From positions 124,001 to 188,000 of the forward strand of contig NZ_JANBVF010000010.1 of NCBI RefSeq assembly GCF_024437655.1: a stretch of DNA of 64,000 bases, read 5' to 3'. Below, piece by piece: positions 38,836-46,148 of the stretch (position 1 is its first letter; every line of letters begins with the position of its first letter). Source of the DNA: Chitinolyticbacter albus (GTDB lineage: Bacteria; Pseudomonadota; Gammaproteobacteria; Burkholderiales; Chitinibacteraceae). The notes beneath the pieces were generated by a model that was not told the DNA's origin, did not search any database, and was given only the letters and a program-made list of their open reading frames with translations. A program made the position numbers and the translations under genes.

Positions 38836-39330
38836 GTGGACAACCTCACGACTTGGCGAGTCAGAATACATGGCTTTACCTTCATTGAGCTGATGGTCAC
38901 GCTGGCCATCATGGCGGTGTTGGCGTTGGTCGCGATTCCTGTCGCGCAACTGGCCAGTCAGAGGGCTAAGGAGAGTGAGTTGCGTTTAGCATTACAGGAA
39001 ATACGCAGCGGAATCGATGCGTACAAGCGTGCTGCCGAACAGGGACGTATTGCATTGGCTTTGGGAGAGTCCGGTTATCCCAAAGCGTTGGAAGATCTGG
39101 TTGTAGGTGTTGATGACGTTCGTAGTCCAGACAAGCGCAAGCTTTACTTCATGCGTCGTTTACCGAGAGATCCTTTTTATTCCGACCCAACGATCGAGGC
39201 AGCTGACAGCTGGGGGCGACGTAGCTACGCCTCGCCAGCAGACGCGCCCAGCGAAGGTGAGGATGTTTACGATGTGTATTCATTGTCGGACAAAGTTGGG
39301 CTCAACGGTGTGCCCTATCAGGAGTGGTGA
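38836..39330 (+). CDS. gspG: Major pseudopilin-like protein (GspG type)
   Basis: Pseudopilin of 164 residues. A prepilin-peptidase site is evident: RIHG then [20 protein letters not shown], with Gly -1, Phe +1 and Glu +5. The C-terminal half is GspG-like ([39 protein letters not shown]). GTG 38836 lies 3 bp after the secretin stop. It should polymerise into the periplasmic pseudopilus. No prepilin peptidase gene is in the window, so processing relies on one elsewhere. Confidence 0.88.
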   Translation: MDNLTTWRVRIHGFTFIELMVTLAIMAVLALVAIPVAQLASQRAKESELRLALQEIRSGIDAYKRAAEQGRIALALGESGYPKALEDLVVGVDDVRSPDKRKLYFMRRLPRDPFYSDPTIEAADSWGRRSYASPADAPSEGEDVYDVYSLSDKVGLNGVPYQEW

Positions 39331-39331
39331 A

Positions 39332-39724
39332 ATGCGAGCCCAGGTGTCAAGGACTAGCTCCAAGGCGTTCACCTTGATCGAACTGCTCGTGGTGCTGGCC
39401 ATTGTGGCAATGCTTACCACAATCGCGTTGCCGCGTTACTTCCAGTCGTTGGAGCGAGCCAAGGAGGGCGTGCTTCAGGAAAATTTGCTGGTCATGCGGC
39501 GCAGCATAGACCGCTTTTATGCGGACAAAGGCCGCTACCCGAGTAACTTGGCTGAGCTGGTCGGCGAGCGCTATTTGCATGCAGTACCTGTTGATCCGTT
39601 GACAGAAACTGCTGCTAGCTGGATTGAGTTGCCGCCGGATGGGGCGGGGGCCGGTGGGGTTGCTCAGGTTCGCAGTGGGGCCAGCGGTGCCGGGCTGGAT
39701 GGCACAGCGTTCAGTGAGTGGTGA
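39332..39724 (+). CDS. Pseudopilin-like protein with Ala at -1
   Basis: Second pseudopilin of 130 residues starting MRAQVSRTSSKA then FTLIELLVVLAIVAMLTTIA. Glu +5 is present but the residue before the cleavage point is Ala, where Gly is almost invariant, so processing may be slower or the protein may stay a minor component. The C-terminal part (LVMRRSIDRFYADKGRYPSN, VPVDPLTETAASWI, FSEW) matches GspG-like folds. ATG 39332 begins 1 bp after the preceding stop codon. It is probably a second or minor pseudopilin; GspH/I assignment is not possible by eye. Confidence 0.8.
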   Translation: MRAQVSRTSSKAFTLIELLVVLAIVAMLTTIALPRYFQSLERAKEGVLQENLLVMRRSIDRFYADKGRYPSNLAELVGERYLHAVPVDPLTETAASWIELPPDGAGAGGVAQVRSGASGAGLDGTAFSEW

Positions 39725-39728
39725 CCCA

Positions 39729-40289
39729 GTGCGCAAGGCCTGCGGTTCGGTGGTCCCCTACGTTAGGCAGACAGGATTTGCCTATCTATTTCTGTTGTTC
39801 ACATTATTGCTGTTTGCATTGAGTGCTTTACTGGTTGTTGAGGTCGATGCAACACATTCAAGACGAGAGCGGGAGCAAGAGCTGCTTTTCATCGGGGGGC
39901 AATTCCGGGCCGCTTTGCGTAGTTATCACCGTGGCTCCTTGGTAGGTGGCCAGGGGGAATATCCGCGCGAACTTGTCAACCTGCTTTCTGATCCACGCTC
40001 TCAAACGTTACGTAGACATCTGCGCAAGATTTATCGTGATCCCATTGTGAGTAAGGCAGAATGGGGTCTGCTTCTGCAGAACGGGCGTATTGTATGCATC
40101 TACTCTCTGAGTGAGCTGAAACCAATCAAACAGGATGGTTTTGAGCCTGATGATGCGAGTTTCAAGCATGCTGCAAGTTACCGGGATTGGGCATTCTGTG
40201 ATCCTGCGGATCGTAGGCCACCGGTTGCCGTGCATGATGGTCAACCCTCGGCGATGCCAGCTAAGGAAATCGAGGAACCCGAAAAATGA
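39729..40289 (+). CDS. Minor pseudopilin-like protein lacking Glu5
   Basis: Protein of 186 residues with a type III-like signal: VVPYVRQTG then FAYLFLLFTLLLFALSALLV. The +5 position is Phe rather than Glu, which recalls GspK, the tip pseudopilin that also lacks Glu5; the length is shorter than typical GspK (about 300). GTG 39729 starts 5 bp after the previous stop. The periplasmic part has no motif I can name (REREQELLFIGGQFRAALRS, then GEYPRELVNLLSDP). It is probably the cap or priming subunit of this pseudopilus. Confidence 0.65.
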   Translation: MRKACGSVVPYVRQTGFAYLFLLFTLLLFALSALLVVEVDATHSRREREQELLFIGGQFRAALRSYHRGSLVGGQGEYPRELVNLLSDPRSQTLRRHLRKIYRDPIVSKAEWGLLLQNGRIVCIYSLSELKPIKQDGFEPDDASFKHAASYRDWAFCDPADRRPPVAVHDGQPSAMPAKEIEEPEK

Positions 40290-41158
40290 TGCATCTCTGG
40301 CGATGCTGGTTATTGATGGTCTTGGGTGTTCAGCATGCAATGGCATTTGATCTGCCGGAAGAGGTCCAGCGTTTGCCTCAAGTCGGTGCTCAGTGCAAGC
40401 AACAAGCTGAGGTAAGTCCCTTGCAGGAGTTGTCCGAGCGCGGTTTTGCTCCCGATTTCTCCTGCGCATTGTCAGTTACCAATTCGTTATCGCAGCCGCC
40501 TACGGCGATATGGGTTGATACGCGTAGAACTAATGAATATGCCATTTATCATATTCCGAACTCCGTAAATCTCAGTCCAGAAGGTTTGAGCTCCAAACAT
40601 TATCTGAAATCTAAACCCTTAGTGCTGGTTGGTAGTGGCAGGCAGGATGTGGAGTTGTACACCCTGTGCCGACGCCTCAAGCAGACAGGTTTTAACCATA
40701 TTGCAGTTCTTCAGGGAGGGATGTTGAGTTGGGACATTCAAGGGAAGGTAGTCGCAGGAAAAACACCATCGAGCTTCGAGTCGGCTCAATTGCAGGCCGG
40801 AGAGTTGTATCAGGCAAGCCGATTTGCTGAAAACGCAGTCATCGTTTTGCCGGACGGGGCAGCCCTGCGAGACTATCTCGCGCAAGCCGTCCCTGCGGAG
40901 TCTGCACTGCCGTCTGCTTTGGTCCGATTGCTCAAGCAGCGGCGCAAAGCGCTGCCTAACTTGCTTTTGGCTAGCGTGATCGTAGTGAGCGGAGCTTTGG
41001 ATGAGTCGGCTTGGCGTGCGCTACAGCTGGCAGTCCCCGAGGCACCGGTATTGTATTACACAGGCTCGGTTGCGGCCTATTCGGCATTTTCGAGGCAGCA
41101 GCAGGCGCAGTGGCATGCCCGTGAGCGAGGCCCAAAACAACCACGCTGTGGTACATGA
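40286..41158 (+). CDS. Exported rhodanese-like protein, probably non-catalytic
   Basis: Predicted periplasmic protein of 290 residues with a signal ending VLGVQHAMA. Residues ~70-150 form a rhodanese-like fold (IWVDTRRTNEYAIYHIPNSV, LKQTGFNHIAVLQGGMLSW). In the loop where sulfurtransferases have the catalytic Cys, the sequence is VLVGSGRQDVEL, with no Cys. Sulfurtransferase activity is therefore unlikely and a binding role is more plausible. The ATG overlaps the previous stop (ATGA), which makes it a true member of the secretion operon. The C-terminal ~120 residues are unassigned. Confidence 0.75.
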   Translation: MMHLWRCWLLMVLGVQHAMAFDLPEEVQRLPQVGAQCKQQAEVSPLQELSERGFAPDFSCALSVTNSLSQPPTAIWVDTRRTNEYAIYHIPNSVNLSPEGLSSKHYLKSKPLVLVGSGRQDVELYTLCRRLKQTGFNHIAVLQGGMLSWDIQGKVVAGKTPSSFESAQLQAGELYQASRFAENAVIVLPDGAALRDYLAQAVPAESALPSALVRLLKQRRKALPNLLLASVIVVSGALDESAWRALQLAVPEAPVLYYTGSVAAYSAFSRQQQAQWHARERGPKQPRCGT

Positions 41159-41168
41159 ATTCATTGCA

Positions 41169-42011
41169 ATGAATCGGCGAACGTTTTTGTCTTTATCTAT
41201 GGCATCGTGTTTTTCTAGCACTTGGGCCAAGGCATCCTCCAGGCAACGGCTGGTCCGACAACAGCTGACCATGACCAATTCCAGTGAGCTTGCACTGAAC
41301 GATGCCACGGCTTGGTTCTATGTCCCAATGCGTGTTGCAGCGGGACAACGTCGTACTGCCCTTGATATCCATGGAATGGGATTCCAGTTGATCGATGCGG
41401 GACGAGGGCAAAGCTTGGTCAAGATCGTGTTACCCGAGCTGCCGGCGTTTTCCAGCAAGATTATCCGAGTCCAGGCAACCCTGTCACCCTATTGGAATGA
41501 TACGTTGCTTGAACCTACTCTCTATTTGCACGGTTCGCGGTTCATTGAGGTTGATGATCCCACTGTGCAGTCATTGGCCAATATGCTGCGCCAAGACAGT
41601 CCATTACTTACGGCTCGAGCCATTTATGACTGGGTGAGCGGCAATCTCAGTTACGCCGGGTTCACGGCAGACGATTTTGGCGCAGCCTATGCGCTGCGCC
41701 ATCGGCGCGGGGACTGTACTGAATATGCCTATTTGTACACTGCACTGGCTCGGGGTTGCCAGATTCCCGCACGGGTGATGGGGGGATATGTATTGAATCG
41801 CGATGGGCTGATCCGCTCTGCTGAATATCACAATTGGTCTGAGGTGTGGATAGATGAGGGCTGGCAGGTCGTGGATGCACAAAAGCAGATGTTTTTACCG
41901 CAATCGCTCGAGTATATTGCGTATCGTGAGTTGCAGAGTGGCGTAGCTGACGGGATTGATTCGGTCAGCAAATTCTGGGCTTCTGGTGGGGTAAAGCTCA
42001 CCATGGAGTGA
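41169..42011 (+). CDS. Exported transglutaminase-like cysteine protease/peptidase-fold protein
   Basis: Protein of 280 residues with the transglutaminase-like core (PF01841 type). The triad is intact: Cys183 in RRGDCTEYAYLYTALARG, His221 in SAEYHNWSEVWID and Asp236 in WQVVDAQ. The start MNRRTFLSLSMA resembles a twin-arginine signal and suggests export folded; ATG 41169 is preferred because it yields this signal. Upstream in-frame starts that overlap the rhodanese-like gene exist. As the last gene of the secretion operon it may process or crosslink an exported protein. Substrate unknown. Confidence 0.8.
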   Translation: MNRRTFLSLSMASCFSSTWAKASSRQRLVRQQLTMTNSSELALNDATAWFYVPMRVAAGQRRTALDIHGMGFQLIDAGRGQSLVKIVLPELPAFSSKIIRVQATLSPYWNDTLLEPTLYLHGSRFIEVDDPTVQSLANMLRQDSPLLTARAIYDWVSGNLSYAGFTADDFGAAYALRHRRGDCTEYAYLYTALARGCQIPARVMGGYVLNRDGLIRSAEYHNWSEVWIDEGWQVVDAQKQMFLPQSLEYIAYRELQSGVADGIDSVSKFWASGGVKLTME

Positions 42012-42028
42012 CGTCGCGTCATCTGATT

Positions 42029-42134
42029 GAATCGCCACAACGTTCTTAGACGTTTGCGAGCCTATCGAAATAGCGCCGCTCAAACTCCACCGGCGAGAGA
42101 CGCTCGTTGCTCCCGTGGCGACGCTTGGGGTGAT
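42029..42134 (-). mobile_element. IS3-family remnant (transposase 3' end and terminal repeat)
   Basis: The minus strand encodes the last ~27 residues of an IS3-family OrfB transposase (PKRRHGSNERLSPVEFERRY ... LANV, stop at 42047-42049). It is followed within 20 bp by TGAATCGCCACA (42029-42040, plus strand), which resembles an IS3-family terminal repeat. The rest of the element is gone. It abuts the distal end of the cassette array and has probably removed the last attC site. Confidence 0.65.
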
Positions 42135-42147
42135 GTCCCCCCCACGT

Positions 42148-42552
42148 TCAGTTGCCATTGACCAAGTATCGGTTCTTTTCCGCTCGCAGACCTTCCGCAG
42201 TGCTCCCACCTGCGGGCAGCAAGCCATACTCAGTTCTCGCGGTTTGGTCCGCTCCAGCAGACAGCAACACTTCAACGTTTTCTGCCTTTCCTCCCAGGTA
42301 GGCATAGTGGAGCGGCGTCATTTCATGCTCGCCGCGCTGCTCCAAGCTCGGCCCGTTCTGCAACAGCCACTTGATGTCGTTGGGACCGCATTTCCAAGCA
42401 GCCAGGTGAATTGGCGCTTCGCCGAACGCGTTGAGTTGATCAACATGCGTCAATGGCACGTAGTTCGCATCCTCGTCCATGGCGCACCGCCAATGAGGTT
42501 CGAGGTGTGCAAGGACGTCGGGGCTTAGGGCCTTCGAGCTTTCAGCGCTCAT
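42148..42552 (-). CDS. Cassette gene: small ankyrin-repeat protein
   Basis: Cytoplasmic protein of 134 residues, no signal peptide. Two ankyrin repeats are visible: GEAPIHLAAWKCGPNDIKWL and EMTPLHYAYLGGKAENVEVL, the second continuing to LSAGADQTAR. Ankyrin repeats bind proteins; the partner is unknown. It is the most distal cassette of the integron; its start lies 10 bp from an attC on its 5' side. Its own downstream attC is missing, replaced by IS3-family debris. Confidence 0.78.
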   Translation of the reverse strand: MSAESSKALSPDVLAHLEPHWRCAMDEDANYVPLTHVDQLNAFGEAPIHLAAWKCGPNDIKWLLQNGPSLEQRGEHEMTPLHYAYLGGKAENVEVLLSAGADQTARTEYGLLPAGGSTAEGLRAEKNRYLVNGN

Positions 42553-42561
42553 GCCGGTGTC

Positions 42562-42637
42562 TTATAACGATTAAGTTAAGGGGCCGCGGAACGCGGTCCC
42601 AGCGAACGAAGTGAGCGCTTTGAGCGCATTGTTAGGT
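42562..42637 (-). repeat. attC site between cassettes 1 and 2 (distal)
   Basis: Bounded on the plus strand by TTATAAC and GTTAGGT, 76 bp, with imperfect internal dyads (GCGGAACGCGG; GAGCGCTTTGAGCGC). One core differs from the RYYYAAC consensus at its first base. Spacing and position between two cassette genes support the call. Confidence 0.8.
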
Positions 42638-42640
42638 GAC

Positions 42641-42961
42641 TCACTGGGGCTGTTTATAAAAGCTACCCCATTTTCCCTTGAGCTCTTTGATGATGTGCGC
42701 AGTGTCAATGTTTGCATTGTTCTTCAAATTTGTCAGATGTACTAGTCGTTTGCATATATATTCGAGAGGTAACCCTTCAGTGTTACTAAACACTAGTTCC
42801 TTTAGGGTTTCTGCCTGCTCCATGACGTCAGCGAAATTGTTTAGTGAAGATAGATGGAATGAGTGGTTCTTATCGAAACTGAACTCGATCGAGTGCTCTT
42901 CAAGTCGAAATCTTGAGTCAACTGAATCTAGCCAGGCTTCATATTCATGCAGCTGAGTCAT
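42641..42961 (-). CDS. Cassette gene: hypothetical protein, 106 residues
   Basis: Soluble acidic/aromatic protein (MTQLHEYEAWLDSVDSRFRL ... WGSFYKQPQ) with no signal, membrane segment or motif that I recognise. It fills one integron cassette between the attC sites 42562-42637 and 42971-43042. Base composition is AT-richer than the chromosome around it, as is common for cassette genes. Function unknown. Confidence 0.7.
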   Translation of the reverse strand: MTQLHEYEAWLDSVDSRFRLEEHSIEFSFDKNHSFHLSSLNNFADVMEQAETLKELVFSNTEGLPLEYICKRLVHLTNLKNNANIDTAHIIKELKGKWGSFYKQPQ

Positions 42962-42970
42962 GTTGTGTTC

Positions 42971-43042
42971 ACCTAACGTTGAAGGTAAGGGGCGCGGAGC
43001 CGGATTGCCGGCGGAGCGTCCCGCTTGACCGAAAAGTTAGAC
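42971..43042 (-). repeat. attC site between cassettes 2 and 3
   Basis: ACCTAAC ... GTTAGAC, 72 bp, with the inner GGGGCGCGGAGCC and GGCGGAGCGTCCC arms expected to fold into a hairpin. Both cores fit the consensus. Confidence 0.9.
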
Positions 43043-43063
43043 ATTTTGTAGCAAAATAGAATG

Positions 43064-43363
43064 TTAAAGACCTAGAGAGGATTTTATTGCAATAATGACC
43101 GGGGTTAGCACGACAAGCATAAGGATCGATATATTAAACAAGCCGGATTCAAAATTTGTGCGCTTGAAGCCGCCCATCTGTAGATAGATAAGCCCAAGGG
43201 CGAAGAGGACACAGAGGCTGAACATGCCGTAAAAAGGCGGCACCGGCGAGATGTTCGGGGCATAATTGTGAAGAAGGGAGATTGTGAGGTAAATAACCAC
43301 ACCAAGCAGAACGATCTGACCCTCGCGGCGAGAGAGAAATACGGTGTTGAGGTAATTTTTCAT
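43064..43363 (-). CDS. Cassette gene: small membrane protein
   Basis: 99 residues with three predicted membrane segments (QIVLLGVVIYLTISLLHNYA; FYGMFSLCVLFALGLIYLQM; ISILMLVVLTPVIIAIKSSL). No family recognised. It lies in a cassette whose upstream attC has been split by the IS110-family element; the gene itself is intact. Confidence 0.7.
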   Translation of the reverse strand: MKNYLNTVFLSRREGQIVLLGVVIYLTISLLHNYAPNISPVPPFYGMFSLCVLFALGLIYLQMGGFKRTNFESGLFNISILMLVVLTPVIIAIKSSLGL

Positions 43364-43509
43364 TGCCTATCTTGGAAATATAGAGAGGTAAATGTCTAAC
43401 GAATCAAAGGGACTTCCCCGTCCCGAGGCTGCGGCGGAAGCCGCGGGCAGCACGCGCTGCCATGATGGAATTTCCACATTCATCACCTCACTTACAGGAG
43501 GGGAAATCC

Positions 43510-44529
43510 ATGACCATTATCACGGTTGGTATCGATCTCGCCAAGAATGTCTTTGCCGTGCATGGCGTCGATGAAACGGGCAAACCGGCGCTGCGCAAAC
43601 CCAGGGTGCCGCGGGCGGCGTTGCTGGAACTGATCGCGCAGCTGCCGCCGTGCCTGATTGGCATGGAAGCCTGCTCCGGCGCCCACCATTGGGCCAGGCT
43701 GTTTCAGCAGCACGGCCATACCGTCAAACTGATCGCCCCCAAGTTTGTCGCCCCTTATCGGCTTGGCGGCAAGCAGGGCAAGCACGATGCCGCCGATGCC
43801 GCCGCCATCTGCGAAGCGGTGACCCGCCCCCACATGCGCTTCGTACCGATCAAGGATGCCGACCAGCAAGCTATCCTGACCCTGCATCGTACCCGGCAAG
43901 CGCTGGTTGCCGAGCGCACCGCCAGCTACAACCGCATCCGCGGCCTGATTGCCGAATTCGGCATCGTGCTGCCGCAGAAGGTGGAACGGCTACGGCGCGA
44001 GATTGGCGCCCACCTGGAAGCGCTACCGGGCTGGGCCAACTGCTGCATCGGTGATCTGCTGCAGCACGCCAGCCAGCTCAGCGAACGGATCGAGCAGTAC
44101 AGTCAAGCCATCGAACAACTGGCCCGGCAAGATCCACGCGCCCAGCGGCTGCCGCGCCAGCCGGGCATCGGCCCCACCACCGCCAGTGCGCTGCTGGCCA
44201 GCATCGGTGCCGGCCATGACTTCGACTCGGGCCGGCAACTGGCAGCGTGGATCGGGCTGGTGCCTGGGCAATACAGTAGTGGTGGCAAGACCCGACTAGG
44301 GCGGATCACCAAGGCCGGCGACGGATATTTGCGCAGCCTGCTGGTGCTGGGTGCCCGTGCGGTGCTGGCGGGCTTGGGTGACAAACAGGACCGCTACAGC
44401 CGCTGGGTGCGCAGCCTGCAAGCGCGGCGCGGTTACTGGAAAGCGGTGGTAGCGATTGCGGCCAAGAACGCACGGATGGCGTGGGCGATCTTGCGTTATG
44501 GCGATGAGTTCACGGTACTGGCCGATTGA
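43510..44529 (+). CDS. IS110/IS1111-family DEDD transposase
   Basis: Transposase of 339 residues. The N-terminal DEDD domain (PF01548 type) starts ITVGIDLAKNVFAVHG and includes IGMEACSGAHHWAR and GKHDAADAAAICEAV. The C-terminal Transposase_20 domain (PF02371 type) includes LPRQPGIGPTTASALLASIG and AAWIGLVPGQYSSGGKTRLG. Both appear complete and in frame, so it may be active. ATG 43510 follows AGGAGGGG. Family members cut as RNA-guided recombinases using a noncoding RNA from the element; in the IS1111 group that RNA maps 3' of the gene. Confidence 0.93.
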   Translation: MTIITVGIDLAKNVFAVHGVDETGKPALRKPRVPRAALLELIAQLPPCLIGMEACSGAHHWARLFQQHGHTVKLIAPKFVAPYRLGGKQGKHDAADAAAICEAVTRPHMRFVPIKDADQQAILTLHRTRQALVAERTASYNRIRGLIAEFGIVLPQKVERLRREIGAHLEALPGWANCCIGDLLQHASQLSERIEQYSQAIEQLARQDPRAQRLPRQPGIGPTTASALLASIGAGHDFDSGRQLAAWIGLVPGQYSSGGKTRLGRITKAGDGYLRSLLVLGARAVLAGLGDKQDRYSRWVRSLQARRGYWKAVVAIAAKNARMAWAILRYGDEFTVLAD

Positions 44530-44841
44530 ATTGGCCGGCGCCGACGCCCTGCAAGGGTGGGGCTGCAGGCCAGGAGACTGGGATGAGCGGATGAAGTGAA
44601 TCGAGTGTGAACTGCTGGCGTTGATTGTGAAGAGGTTGGACCTGCTTGGGGAATGCCTGATTAATTCCAGGGGAAGATCAGATTCCCGGCTAACGATGGA
44701 GGCCCCCAAGCGCGTCTTTGATCAGGGTCCGGGCTGAATCAGCCCAACATGACCGTTTGTAGTGTTGCAGTCCTTCACCTGCTTCTAAGTCTGGCCGGCG
44801 GTGCCGCAAGAAAGCGAGTAAACCGGACTTTGCTATTGCAA
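44530..44841 (+). ncRNA. Candidate target-guide (bridge/seek) RNA region of the IS1111-type element
   Basis: The element leaves 333 bp noncoding after the transposase and only 108 bp before it. IS1111-group elements encode their guide RNA in this 3' interval. The segment GGCTAACG at 44688-44695 matches the target half left of the insertion (GTCTAACG, 43394-43401) at 7 of 8 positions, as expected for a left target guide. Exact RNA ends and folding are not determined here. Confidence 0.5.
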
Positions 44842-44862
44842 GGGACGGGGAAGCCCTTGTAG

Positions 44863-44944
44863 TGGAAGTGAGGGGCGGCCGGAGCGGAGCGTAGGGAACC
44901 ACAAGCGCAGCTTGTGGCCGTCCCGCTCGACTGCCGGGTTAGAG
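44863..44944 (-). repeat. attC site between cassettes 3 and 4, split by the IS
   Basis: The right 82 bp lie here and end in GTTAGAG; the other 8 bp (GTCTAACG) are at 43394-43401 on the far side of the element. Joined, they give a 90-bp attC with the same internal sequence as 45512-45601 (ACCACAAGCGCAGCTTGTGG hairpin tip). The stop codon of cassette gene 4 lies within the GTTAGAG core. Confidence 0.88.
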
Positions 44945-45505
44945 CAGCGCGCCGAAATGAACAGATAGGGCCAGATAAGCACGATAGACACCACACGAGA
45001 AAGCAGCGTAAGAACCAAGACCAAGAAGAACAGTAAAGATGTGTGCAGCAATTGCTGATTTTTGGGCTTCGTGTTGATACAAAAGCTGGGTTACATACCG
45101 GCCGCCGAAAGCTACTGCCGTTAAAAGTACACCGCATCCAAACAACAAGAGCGAGACCGTAAGAGCTTGCCCCAGCTTGCCAGTACCTTCTTTTGCCGCG
45201 CTTGCGCTCAGGAAGCTGAGTATGGCTATTACTGCGCCTCCGTTAACTAGCAATGCCGAGTTGAGCGCTTCTTTTCCCGCCTCGATGACGGCGCGGAACA
45301 TTTCAAAGCCAGACTGTGTGACCGCATCGAAGTGAGCGAGGGTTTGCTGCATTTCAAGCTTCCTCAGCTCTAACGACACTCCCGATTCTTGCTCGAGTTC
45401 TTGGAGATATTTTTCGACGGCTTCAATTCGGACAGTCTTTCGACCGCCTTTTTTTACCGCAGTAAGATCATCCCGAAACCTATCGATTGCCTCTTTGGCG
45501 TCCAT
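44939..45505 (-). CDS. Cassette gene: membrane protein with N-terminal coiled segment
   Basis: 188 residues from ATG 45505 (MDAKEAIDRFRDDLTAVKKG). The N-terminal ~80 residues are charged and helical (KYLQELEQESGVSLELRKLE). Three or four hydrophobic segments follow (LLVNGGAVIAILSFLSASAA; ALTVSLLLFGCGVLLTAVAF; AHIFTVLLGLGSYAAFSCGV). An upstream in-frame extension would run into the attC and is unlikely. The topology resembles the cassette-5 product. No named family. Confidence 0.75.
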   Translation of the reverse strand: MDAKEAIDRFRDDLTAVKKGGRKTVRIEAVEKYLQELEQESGVSLELRKLEMQQTLAHFDAVTQSGFEMFRAVIEAGKEALNSALLVNGGAVIAILSFLSASAAKEGTGKLGQALTVSLLLFGCGVLLTAVAFGGRYVTQLLYQHEAQKSAIAAHIFTVLLGLGSYAAFSCGVYRAYLALSVHFGALL

Positions 45506-45511
45506 GGAATG

Positions 45512-45601
45512 CTCTAACGTGGAAGTGAGGGGCAGCCGAAGCGAAGCGCAGGGAACCACAAGCGCAGCTTGTGGCTGTCCCTCTCGACTGTAGTGTTAGA
45601 C
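45512..45601 (-). repeat. attC site between cassettes 4 and 5
   Basis: CTCTAAC ... GTTAGAC, 90 bp, with inner arms around a perfect ACCACAAGCGC/AGCTTGTGG-type hairpin. Nearly the same sequence as the IS-split attC, so these two cassettes may derive from the same source pool. Confidence 0.9.
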
Positions 45602-46081
45602 CGCATGGCCCACCCCGATGAGAGTGAAGACTGAACCTGCAATGAAAGCGGCTCCTGCGCTCCATTGAAGTAGAAGGTAAACCCGCTTAAGCACACGAAA
45701 CTTACAGTCCCGAATATCTCGAAACACAATGTCTGTAACTTCTTCGGCATCAAAACGTGATTTGGCGTTTTGAAATCTATTGCGATCTCTTGATGCGTTC
45801 GATGCTGACACATATTTCATGATTACCAATGCGAGGATGCCAGAGACAAATGCCCAAGCCCCCGCGTATTGCCAACAAGCAATGATCTGCTTTGCTTGAA
45901 TAAAACCGATGGATGCTGTTGCAGCGGCCCCGTTGGCAAGCCACAAATGCTTCTCTAGATCATTTACTGACTCCGATTCCAAAGAGCGCGATTTATTCCA
46001 ATAGTCTTCAATCATCGCTTCGAGCCTCTTCAGATCGTCTGCGAGGTAAGCGCTGCGCTTCTTGTTTTGGAGATTGAACAT
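45596..46081 (-). CDS. Cassette gene: SLATT-like membrane protein (tentative)
   Basis: 161 residues with a charged N-terminus (RSAYLADDLKRLEAMIEDYW), a hydrophobic pair (NGAAATASIGFIQAKQIIAC; YAGAWAFVSGILALVIMKYV), a charged middle (SRDRNRFQNAKSRFDAEEV) and a C-terminal pair of hydrophobic stretches. The arrangement loosely resembles small effector-type membrane proteins associated with nucleotide-signalling defence systems, but I cannot confirm a family. The stop codon lies within the attC core GTTAGAC. Confidence 0.7.
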   Translation of the reverse strand: MFNLQNKKRSAYLADDLKRLEAMIEDYWNKSRSLESESVNDLEKHLWLANGAAATASIGFIQAKQIIACWQYAGAWAFVSGILALVIMKYVSASNASRDRNRFQNAKSRFDAEEVTDIVFRDIRDCKFRVLKRVYLLLQWSAGAAFIAGSVFTLIGVGHAV

Positions 46082-46088
46082 AAGAGCG

Positions 46089-46148
46089 GTCTAACGTTGG
46101 AATTAAGGGGCGCGCTTTAGCGCGTCCCGCTTGAATGAAAGGTTAGGC
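46089..46148 (-). repeat. attC site between cassettes 5 and 6
   Basis: GTCTAAC ... GTTAGGC, 60 bp, with GGGGCGCGC and GCGCGTCCC arms around a TTTA loop. It is the clearest short attC in the array and fits both cores perfectly. Confidence 0.95.

Larger units (their letters stand above)
43402..44862 (+). mobile_element. IS110-family (IS1111-type) insertion sequence inserted in attC
   Basis: The element is 1461 bp (ends ambiguous by 1 bp because a G occurs at both sides). Removing it rejoins GTCTAACG (43394-43401) to TGGAAGTGAGGGGC (from 44863), recreating a 90-bp attC nearly identical to the intact one at 45512-45601. Inverted repeats are subterminal: AAGGGACTTCCCCGTCCC at 43407-43424 and its partner at 44842-44858, 5 and 4 nt from the ends. 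Subterminal repeats, no clear target duplication and a long 3' noncoding end are hallmarks of the IS1111 group, a branch of which is known to target attC sites. Confidence 0.9.
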
